From contig JAVBUZ010000102.1 of the NCBI GenBank assembly GCA_031554725.1, positions 1 to 5,226 of the forward strand: 5,226 nt of DNA, given 5' to 3'. Shown here piece after piece: positions 1 through 5,226 of the stretch (within the stretch, counting starts at the first letter, position 1; each line of letters begins with the position of its first letter). Position numbers and translations under genes: made by a program. Under the pieces are notes generated by a model. It saw only the letters and a list, made by a program, of their open reading frames with translations, had not been told where the DNA came from and did not search any database. This DNA comes from JAVBUZ01 sp031554725. GTDB lineage: Bacteria > Bacillota > Clostridia > Lachnospirales > Lachnospiraceae.

Positions 1-446
1 ATTTAACGGAGCTAATTTTAAAGCGTTTAAGACCAATTGCAAGAAAAAAGGATGTCGAGGTTGTTTTTGAAAGTGTTCGTCAGGTAGTAGCAGAAATAGA
101 TGAGGTTAAGATGACATTGGTCATTTCCAACCTAGTTGAAAATGCCATCAAATATAATAAAGAGCATGGCTGGGTTAAGGTGCTTTTGGATGCAGATCAC
201 CAATACTTTACATTAGAGGTAAGTGATTCTGGTATTGGAATTCCAGAAGATGCATTGGCTCACATATATGAAAGATTTTATAGGGTTGATAAGTCTCATT
301 CCAAGGAAATCGGTGGTACAGGTCTAGGTCTTGCCATAACAAAAAACTCTGTACTGATGCATAGAGGAACAATAACGGTAACTAGCCTAGATGGCGAAGG
401 CACTACGTTTAGAGTGAAAATACCGCTCAATTATATTGTCGGGTAG
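1..446 (+). CDS. Sensor histidine kinase, C-terminal ATPase domain (partial, 5' end missing)
   Basis: This is the last 147 codons of a two-component sensor kinase; the frame is open from base 3 to the TAG at 444-446, and the gene begins left of the window. The fragment is an HATPase_c domain that binds ATP and phosphorylates a conserved His. Numbered from the codon at base 3, the N box is NLVENAIKYN (residues 43-52, with the Mg-binding Asn at 47), the G1 box is DSGIG (75-79), the F box is ERFYRVD (90-96) and the G2 box is GGTGLGL (104-110). The fold closes with GEGTTFRVKIPL, the usual end of such kinases. The H box and the sensor and membrane parts are outside the window, so the signal is unknown. 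The ATG at 111 is internal (it precedes the N box) and is not a start. The partner regulator is probably just upstream. The next gene starts 17 bases after the stop, which suggests one operon. Confidence 0.96.
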   Translation, partial: LTELILKRLRPIARKKDVEVVFESVRQVVAEIDEVKMTLVISNLVENAIKYNKEHGWVKVLLDADHQYFTLEVSDSGIGIPEDALAHIYERFYRVDKSHSKEIGGTGLGLAITKNSVLMHRGTITVTSLDGEGTTFRVKIPLNYIVG

Positions 447-450
447 AAAG

Positions 451-457
451 AGTGGAG
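451..457 (+). promoter_or_regulatory. Ribosome binding site that decides the start of the GerMN lipoprotein
   Basis: AGTGGAG lies 6 bases before the ATG at 464, an ideal Shine-Dalgarno spacing. The alternative in-frame GTG at 452 overlaps this motif and has only a weak AAAG stretch before it. The site therefore favours the ATG at 464. Confidence 0.75.
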
Positions 458-463
458 ATTTAT

Positions 464-1396
464 ATGACTAAAAAAAGAAGCATACTTTTACTTATTGGTA
501 TCCTTATGCTAGTATGTTGCGCTTGTGGAAGCCCGCAAAGTACAGAAGGATATAAAAACATAAAATTATATTTTCTTAGTACCGCAGAAACCAATTTACA
601 GACGAAGGACTATGCACTAAAGGCAACGGATAAAGAAGCTCAGGTCAATGAACTTATAAAAGAACTGTCAACCATGCCTGAAAAGCTAGAGTACAAAGCG
701 CCTATGATGATGGGATTTTCGGTGTTAGACTATGAAATAGAGGATGGAAGAATTCGTATTAATGTAGATGAAAACTACAAGAGCCTAAAGCCCACGACAG
801 AAGTTTTAATTAGGGCGGCTCTGGTTAGAAGTTTTACCCAAATAGACGGAATTGGCTATATGTACATTACGGTAGAGGGAGAACAGCTACATGACAGCTT
901 AGGAAATGTTGTAGGACTTATGTCTGCAGAACAGTTTGTAGATAGTAGCGGTAGTGAAATCAATGCCTATGAAAAGGTAAGACTAAAGCTTTACTTTGCT
1001 AATGAAGAAGGAAACAAGCTTGTAGCGACCAATCGTACTGTAGCCTATAAATATAGCACCAATATTCCGATTGAAAGAATGGTGGTTGAGCAGGTGATTG
1101 CGGGGCCTGATTTAACAGAGCTATCCCCTACTATGAATGAAGAAACCAAGGTACTAGGTGTTACGGTAAAGGATGGGGTGTGTTATGTAAATCTGGATTC
1201 CACCTTTTTGACACAGCTCTATTCAGTTACAGTAGATGCAACCATTTATTCGCTGGTCAATTCCTTATGTGAGCTATCCAATATAAACAAGGTACAAATT
1301 TCGATAAATGGAGATACCTCCATGATGTATCGTGATGTTTATAGTTTAAATACGATGTTTGAAAGAAATTTGGATATTATTACAAAACTATATTAA
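464..1396 (+). CDS. Lipoprotein with two GerMN (Germane) domains
   Basis: A 310-residue secreted lipoprotein. The N-terminus has a Lys/Arg patch (TKKRS), a hydrophobic stretch (about residues 7-17) and CCACGS, where Cys21 is the likely lipidated residue. Two tandem units follow, about residues 34-150 and 173-285. Each opens with a KLYF strand, carries a strand motif of the type IRINVDENY or VCYVNLDSTF, then a helix (LIRAALVRSF; ATIYSLVNSL), a short I-x-G/I-N-K turn (IDGIGYMYI; INKVQISI) and an EG/NG turn. This is the pattern of the Germane domain (PF10646), known from GerM, a Bacillus protein of sporulation and spore germination; in Clostridia such proteins are also common next to kinases. 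The domain is thought to bind a ligand or cell-wall partner; no enzyme activity is evident. It sits between a kinase and comEC, 17 and 13 bases away, so co-expression is likely. An extension to GTG at 452 would add four residues (MEIY). The family call is firm, the role is not. Confidence 0.85.
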   Translation: MTKKRSILLLIGILMLVCCACGSPQSTEGYKNIKLYFLSTAETNLQTKDYALKATDKEAQVNELIKELSTMPEKLEYKAPMMMGFSVLDYEIEDGRIRINVDENYKSLKPTTEVLIRAALVRSFTQIDGIGYMYITVEGEQLHDSLGNVVGLMSAEQFVDSSGSEINAYEKVRLKLYFANEEGNKLVATNRTVAYKYSTNIPIERMVVEQVIAGPDLTELSPTMNEETKVLGVTVKDGVCYVNLDSTFLTQLYSVTVDATIYSLVNSLCELSNINKVQISINGDTSMMYRDVYSLNTMFERNLDIITKLY

Positions 1397-1404
1397 GAGA
1401 AAGG
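1397..1404 (+). promoter_or_regulatory. Ribosome binding site for comEC
   Basis: GAGAAAGG ends 5 bases before the ATG at 1410 and directly follows the TAA of the preceding gene. It supports the ATG at 1410 over the in-frame TTG at 1359, which lies inside the upstream gene and would make the two genes overlap by 38 bases. Confidence 0.7.
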
Positions 1405-1409
1405 CGATT

Positions 1410-3638
1410 ATGAAAAGACCACTGTTTTACGTGTGCCTGACTATTGTTTTTATAATCGCGATGTATAATATGTTTTTTCCGCCAAGCCTACCAGATGATA
1501 GTCAGGTGGCAGGGCGGGAAATCATGTTAACAGGTCAGGTGTACCAAAAGGAGTACCGTAGTTCTTACGGTAATGATCAATTAATTCTTTATCTATCAGA
1601 AATATCTATCTTATATCAAGAAGAAAGCTATCCTATTGAAAAAATAATATGTTATATGAAGGAATATGAAATAGAGCCCAAGCTATTTAGCACGGTGTGC
1701 TTAGAAGGTGTTTTGGAAGGCTTTTCAGTTGCAACAAATCCGGGAGAATTTGATGCCAAGCTGTATTATGCTACTCTTGGAATCGCTATTAGTTTAAAGG
1801 ATGCGAAGGTGCTTGCGCAGGGAGAAGGGTATAGCCATATACGCGAAAGGCTTTGGGAAATAAGAAACGCTCTAGTAATGAAGCTAGAGAGCTTTTTAAA
1901 TGAGGAGGATGCATCTATTCTAAAAACGATGCTCTTTGGAGATAAAACAACCCTAGATAAGGCGGTAAAGACTTTGTATCAGCATAATGGTATTGTCCAT
2001 ATTTTAGCCATTTCAGGACTACACATCTCCATATTAGGGCTAGGTGTTTATAAGCTTCTTAGAAAAATAGGCGTATTTCTAATTCCTGCAGCGCTATGCT
2101 CCATTGCCTTTATATTTTCCTATGGACTGATGACGGGAGCGGGAATATCCGCCTATCGGGCAGTGGGAATGTTCTTTATCCGCATGCTTGGGGAAATACT
2201 AGGGCGAGCTTATGACTTAAAAACGGCGTTAGGGGTTCTTATGGTTTTTATGATAATGCAGCAACCTTTATATCTATATCATAGTGGATTTTTATTATCC
2301 TTTGGGTCTATCTTGGGAATTGCCTGTATAAGCCCAGTTATCATAGAAGGGGGAAGAAGGAAAAAGCACCGCTTTAGGGAGGGGGTGGCTTTGTGGCTGG
2401 AAAAGAACTTAGATAAACTCAGGAAAGGCTTCTTAACCAGCTTTTCTATTACGTTAGCAACCTTGCCCATACAGCTATGGTACTTTTATGAAATTCCCAT
2501 ATATGGTATCTTTTTAAATCTTATAGTAATTCCGCTTATGGGGATACTCATGCCTCTAGGCATTGCTTTATCGACGCTACCATTGGCGTTTCTAAGCAGG
2601 TGGCTTGGATTATTGATCCACTTCATTCTAGTCTTTGTAAAACACCTTTGCCAAATAGCAGAGGCAATTCCTTTTTGCAATTGGATAGGGGGCAGGCCTG
2701 ATAAATGGCAGGTTTTTGTTTATGTGCTACTTTTAGCTATATTGATTATTTTAGGAAAAGAGGCAAGAGCGGTAGTAAAGGTTACAATAATCTTCTTTGC
2801 AGTTATAGTTCTTAGCCTGCGATTTCACCCTCAGCTTGAAGTAAGTTTTTTGGATGTAGGGCAAGGGGACGGAATTGTAGTTCGGGTAAAGGACGCAGGG
2901 GCATATCTAATTGATGGTGGAAGCACAAATAAGAAAAAGGTAGGAGAGTATCAAATATTACCTTTTTTAAAATCCCAGGGAATAGGTCAGCTAGAGGCGA
3001 TTATTATAACCCATCCAGACCTGGATCACATGAGTGGTATTGTGGAAATACTTGAGAATAAATATTCTGTTTCGGTAAAGAGGCTTATTTTACCCTATGT
3101 GGCTGAAGATATTCGAAAGGATAATTTTAAAGAAATAGAAGAAATTGCAAGAGAAAAGGAAATAGAAATCTACTATATGGCTACAGGCACTATATGGCAA
3201 GAGGGTGGGGTTACTTTTACGTGCCTACATCCACCAAAGGAATATAGAGTGGCTGATAGCAATGCATATTCTCAAGTGCTTTATCTAGAGATAGAAGATT
3301 TTAGCATGCTGCTTACTGGTGATGTGGAGGGGGAAGGGGAAAGACAGCTAATAGGAGAGCTAAATAAGCAAGAGATAACGAAGCTCACCATTTTAAAGGT
3401 GGCTCATCATGGTTCGAAAAACTCTACCTCAGAGGTCTTTCTTGAACAGCTAAGACCACAGGTGGGGATTATTTCCTGTGGAGAAAGGAATTCCTATGGA
3501 CATCCCCATAAGGAGGTTGTGGATAGATTAGGCAAAGTAGGAACCAAGCTTTATCAAACCAAGGATTCAGGAGCAATTACCATTAGCTACCATAAGGGAA
3601 AAGTCCTTGTCAAGGTTTTTAGAAAAGGGTATTATTAA
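1410..3638 (+). CDS. comEC: ComEC/Rec2 family DNA-uptake channel protein
   Basis: A 742-residue polytopic membrane protein, near the family's usual length (B. subtilis ComEC is about 776). In competent bacteria ComEC carries single-stranded DNA across the inner membrane. Numbered from ATG 1410: an N-terminal membrane segment (about 4-23); a soluble DUF4131/OB-like region (about 30-140); the Competence domain (about 150-430) with the signature HILAISGLH (197-205) and many hydrophobic helices; two further membrane segments (about 434-470); and a C-terminal metallo-beta-lactamase-like domain. That domain shows SFLDVGQGD (479-487), THPDLDH (534-540, the HxDxDH metal motif), LLTGD (634-638), AHHGS (665-669) and GHPH (697-700), so the metal-binding set looks intact and a nuclease role, as proposed for ComEC, is plausible. 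No frameshift is seen. No comEA is adjacent in this window. Many Clostridia keep comEC without proven competence, so function in DNA uptake is inferred from the family. Starting at TTG 1359 would add 17 residues; the ribosome binding site argues against it. Confidence 0.95.
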   Translation: MKRPLFYVCLTIVFIIAMYNMFFPPSLPDDSQVAGREIMLTGQVYQKEYRSSYGNDQLILYLSEISILYQEESYPIEKIICYMKEYEIEPKLFSTVCLEGVLEGFSVATNPGEFDAKLYYATLGIAISLKDAKVLAQGEGYSHIRERLWEIRNALVMKLESFLNEEDASILKTMLFGDKTTLDKAVKTLYQHNGIVHILAISGLHISILGLGVYKLLRKIGVFLIPAALCSIAFIFSYGLMTGAGISAYRAVGMFFIRMLGEILGRAYDLKTALGVLMVFMIMQQPLYLYHSGFLLSFGSILGIACISPVIIEGGRRKKHRFREGVALWLEKNLDKLRKGFLTSFSITLATLPIQLWYFYEIPIYGIFLNLIVIPLMGILMPLGIALSTLPLAFLSRWLGLLIHFILVFVKHLCQIAEAIPFCNWIGGRPDKWQVFVYVLLLAILIILGKEARAVVKVTIIFFAVIVLSLRFHPQLEVSFLDVGQGDGIVVRVKDAGAYLIDGGSTNKKKVGEYQILPFLKSQGIGQLEAIIITHPDLDHMSGIVEILENKYSVSVKRLILPYVAEDIRKDNFKEIEEIAREKEIEIYYMATGTIWQEGGVTFTCLHPPKEYRVADSNAYSQVLYLEIEDFSMLLTGDVEGEGERQLIGELNKQEITKLTILKVAHHGSKNSTSEVFLEQLRPQVGIISCGERNSYGHPHKEVVDRLGKVGTKLYQTKDSGAITISYHKGKVLVKVFRKGYY

Positions 3639-3678
3639 AATGATAAAGAATTAGACATTATGAGGTTTCTAGAGCTTG

Positions 3679-3684
3679 AAAGGA
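3679..3684 (+). promoter_or_regulatory. Probable ribosome binding site for holA
   Basis: AAAGGA lies 10 bases before the ATG at 3695, slightly longer than ideal. The start is supported mainly by the protein, whose first residues (MQRINEDIKTGEFSHIYLLF) match the usual start of Clostridial delta subunits. Confidence 0.5.
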
Positions 3685-3694
3685 ATGGGCACTC

Positions 3695-4669
3695 ATGCAG
3701 AGAATAAACGAGGATATTAAAACGGGAGAATTTAGCCATATATACTTACTTTTTGGAGAAGAGGCATACTTACGTAAACAATATAAGGACAAGTTGAAAA
3801 AAGCCCTTTCTGGTGACGAGGATACTATGAACACTCATTATTTTGAAGGCAAGGATGTTAATATAGCAGAAATTATTGACTTGGCAGAAACCCTTCCTTT
3901 TTTTGCGGATAGAAGAACAATTGTGATAGAAAACAGTGGACTCTTTAAGGCAGCAGGGGAAAAGATGGCAGAGTATTTAGCAGAGGTACCAGCAAGTGCT
4001 TACCTTGTTTTTGTGGAAAGTGAAATAGATAAAAGAAGTAAGCTATATAAAACCATTCAAGCAAAGGGGGGTGTGGCAGAGTTTGCGTCACAGGATGAGA
4101 ATACCTTAAAAAAATGGATTGCAGGAATCTTAAAAAAAGAAGAGAAGCAAATTACAGAAAGCACGGCTTCTTATTTCTTAAGTAAAACAGGAACCGATAT
4201 GGAAAATATTAGGGCAGAGCTTGAGAAGCTTATATGCTATTGCATAGATAAAGAAGTGATATCCAAAGAGGATATAGATGCCATTTGTACAACCAAGATA
4301 ACAAACCATATTTTTGATATGGTAAGTGCTATTGCAGAGCAAAAGCAAAAACATGCTTTGGATTTATATTATGATTTATTGGCATTAAAAGAGCCACCGA
4401 TGAGGATTTTGTTTTTGATTGCCCGCCAATGTAATACCTTGCTTCAGGTAAAAGAATTAAAGAAGAAGGGGCTTGATAACAAAACCATTGGCGAAAAGGT
4501 TGGACTGCCAGGATTCGTGGCAGGAAAGTATGTTACCCAAGCGTCTGCTTTCAAGACACATCAGTTAAAAGGGGCTGTTGAAAAATGTGTGGAAGCGGAG
4601 GAAATGGTAAAAACAGGACGAATTAACGATGTTATGAGTGTGGAAATGCTGATATTATCGGTGCTTTAA
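3695..4669 (+). CDS. holA: DNA polymerase III subunit delta
   Basis: A 324-residue protein, close to the usual length of about 330-345. Delta is the part of the clamp loader that opens the beta sliding clamp so it can be placed on primed DNA; it acts in the cytoplasm with the tau/gamma and delta-prime subunits. Domain I starts with the family pattern SHIYLLFGEEAYLRKQYKDK (14-33), in the place where AAA+ relatives have a P-loop, which delta lacks. Also typical are LPFFADRRTIVIENS (67-81), the AYLVFVESEIDKRSKL segment (102-117), and in domain II FLSKTGTDMENIRAELEKL (161-179). The C-terminal helical collar (about 205-324) holds ITNHIFDMVSAIAEQKQKHAL and the RILFLIARQCNTLLQVKELK helix. No truncation or unusual feature is seen. 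It follows comEC by 56 bases with no terminator between; comEC followed by holA is a common order in Firmicutes and suggests shared transcription without implying shared function. Confidence 0.95.
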   Translation: MQRINEDIKTGEFSHIYLLFGEEAYLRKQYKDKLKKALSGDEDTMNTHYFEGKDVNIAEIIDLAETLPFFADRRTIVIENSGLFKAAGEKMAEYLAEVPASAYLVFVESEIDKRSKLYKTIQAKGGVAEFASQDENTLKKWIAGILKKEEKQITESTASYFLSKTGTDMENIRAELEKLICYCIDKEVISKEDIDAICTTKITNHIFDMVSAIAEQKQKHALDLYYDLLALKEPPMRILFLIARQCNTLLQVKELKKKGLDNKTIGEKVGLPGFVAGKYVTQASAFKTHQLKGAVEKCVEAEEMVKTGRINDVMSVEMLILSVL

Positions 4670-4699
4670 GGATGATGCAAAAATGATACAAGGAAGAAA

Positions 4700-4705
4700 T
4701 ATGAT
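4700..4705 (+). promoter_or_regulatory. Possible -10 box upstream of the response regulator
   Basis: TATGAT differs by one base from the sigma-A consensus TATAAT and lies in an AT-rich stretch 52 bases before the ATG at 4757. The best -35 candidate at 18-base spacing (TGCAAA, 4676-4681) matches TTGACA at only three positions, so this is a weak call. It would give the regulator its own transcript, separate from holA. Confidence 0.25.
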
Positions 4706-4715
4706 AAAATTGCAT

Positions 4716-4736
4716 TGATTAGAGTACGTTTAATCA
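4716..4736 (+). promoter_or_regulatory. Inverted repeat upstream of the response regulator; possible operator or hairpin
   Basis: TGATTA (4716-4721) and TAATCA (4731-4736) are exact reverse complements around 9 bases. One more A-T pair and a G-T wobble can form inside, and a T-G wobble outside, leaving a 5-base loop. It sits just downstream of the possible -10 box and 4 bases upstream of the ribosome binding site. It could be a protein-binding dyad, for example for autoregulation, or a 5' leader hairpin. There is no T-run after it, so it is not a terminator. Confidence 0.3.
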
Positions 4737-4740
4737 GACG

Positions 4741-4747
4741 AGGGGAG
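4741..4747 (+). promoter_or_regulatory. Strong ribosome binding site for the response regulator
   Basis: AGGGGAG is a strong Shine-Dalgarno match 9 bases before the ATG at 4757. It is the best match to the 16S tail in this window, and supports this start; the protein begins with the normal receiver-domain strand MIKILIVEDEE. Confidence 0.75.
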
Positions 4748-4756
4748 TTTTGAAAA

Positions 4757-5226
4757 ATGATTAAAATATTAATAGTAGAAGATGAGGAGCCGATATCCAA
4801 TTTAATCCGTATGAATTTAACCAAGGCAGGTTATCACTGCAAATGTGCATTTGATGGACAAGATGCAGCGGATATGATGGCAGAAAGCACCTTTGATTTA
4901 GTGCTTTTGGATATTATGTTACCTAAAATTAATGGCTATGAATTAATGGATTATGCCAAAAGCTTAGAACTACCAGTTATCTTTATTACCGCAATGGGAA
5001 GCGTGGATAATAAGGTCAAGGGGTTACGCCAAGGCGCAGATGATTATATTGCAAAGCCCTTTGAGATTGTGGAGCTACTAGCTCGTGTAGAGGCTGTACT
5101 GCGAAGATATCATAAGGCAGAAAAGATTTTGAAGGTCTTGGATATTGAGGTGGATGTTGCTTCAAGAACGGTAATGCAAAATGGCAAGCAAGTTATACTA
5201 ACACTAAAGGAATTTGAGCTTTTGCT
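4757..5226 (+). CDS. OmpR/PhoB-family response regulator (partial, 3' end missing)
   Basis: The first 156 codons of a two-component response regulator; the gene runs off the right edge with no stop. The receiver domain (about 1-118) has the acidic pocket Glu8/Asp9/Glu10 in MIKILIVEDEE, the phospho-acceptor Asp52 in LVLLDIMLP, the switch Thr78 in IFITAMG, the aromatic switch Tyr97 and the conserved Lys100 in DDYIAKPF, so it should be phosphorylatable. A linker (about 119-126) leads into a winged-helix DNA-binding domain, of which KVLDIEVDVASRTVMQNGKQ and LTLKEFELL are visible; this is the start of the Trans_reg_C (OmpR/PhoB) fold. It starts 87 bases after holA, behind a possible promoter and a dyad. 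The cognate kinase is most likely the next gene beyond the window. The kinase tail at 1-446 is a less likely partner because kinases of this kind usually follow their regulator. The regulated genes are unknown. Confidence 0.95.
   Translation, partial: MIKILIVEDEEPISNLIRMNLTKAGYHCKCAFDGQDAADMMAESTFDLVLLDIMLPKINGYELMDYAKSLELPVIFITAMGSVDNKVKGLRQGADDYIAKPFEIVELLARVEAVLRRYHKAEKILKVLDIEVDVASRTVMQNGKQVILTLKEFELL

Noticed and set aside
452..463. GTG start that would extend the GerMN lipoprotein by four residues
   Set aside because: The GTG is part of the Shine-Dalgarno motif AGTGGAG that serves the ATG at 464; the signal peptide is complete from that ATG.
1359..1409. TTG start that would extend comEC by 17 residues
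   Set aside because: It lies inside the preceding gene with no good ribosome binding site, while ATG 1410 has GAGAAAGG at good spacing and begins directly before the first membrane segment.
1870..1897. Terminator-like element: CTCTAG and CTAGAG around 8 bases, followed shortly by five T
   Set aside because: The stem is only 6 bp and AT-rich, it is 3 bases away from the T-run, and it is in the middle of the intact comEC frame, where the codons explain the sequence.
2279..2470. Open frame of 63 codons on the minus strand
   Set aside because: It lies wholly inside the membrane domain of comEC, has no recognisable domain, and is best explained as a shadow of the real gene.
2486..2680. Open frame of 64 codons on the minus strand
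   Set aside because: Also inside comEC, in reverse of hydrophobic helix codons, with no family resemblance and no supporting context.
3639..3694. Possible terminator or small RNA between comEC and holA
   Set aside because: I find no stable stem followed by a T-run in these 56 bases; only a probable ribosome binding site for holA is visible.
3660..3707. Small open frame of 15 codons from ATG 3660 overlapping the holA start
   Set aside because: It has no convincing ribosome binding site and a peptide with no recognisable features; a leader peptide or translational coupling cannot be supported from one sequence.

Overview
The window is AT-rich and its genes are tightly packed, almost all on the + strand. 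Its gene content is typical of a low-GC Gram-positive anaerobe of the Clostridia. A Lachnospiraceae-like or Cellulosilyticum-like member is my best guess, from the gene order and protein style, but no rRNA or other marker is present to fix the taxon.

Layout: (1) positions 1-446, the C-terminal end of a membrane sensor histidine kinase, cut by the left edge; (2) 464-1396, a lipoprotein with two GerMN (Germane) domains; (3) 1410-3638, a full-length ComEC/Rec2 DNA-uptake channel with an intact metallo-beta-lactamase-type domain; (4) 3695-4669, holA, the delta subunit of the DNA polymerase III clamp loader; (5) 4757 to the right edge, an OmpR/PhoB-type response regulator, cut inside its DNA-binding domain. 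The gaps are 17, 13, 56 and 87 bases. None holds a convincing intrinsic terminator, so the first four genes look like one transcription unit. The 87-base gap before the response regulator carries a possible -10 box, an inverted repeat and a strong ribosome binding site, so that gene may start a new unit.

Functionally the set joins signalling (kinase tail, response regulator), an envelope lipoprotein of the GerM family, DNA import and replication. The kinase and the response regulator lie at opposite ends, about 4.3 kb apart, and probably belong to two different two-component systems whose partners lie outside the window.

For two genes the longest open frame begins at a GTG or TTG, but the ribosome binding sites favour internal ATG starts (464 and 1410). 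I see no mobile element, CRISPR array, tRNA, rRNA or recognisable riboswitch, and no evidence for a new biological system. The points most worth a second look are the dyad upstream of the response regulator and the coupling of a double-GerMN lipoprotein to comEC.
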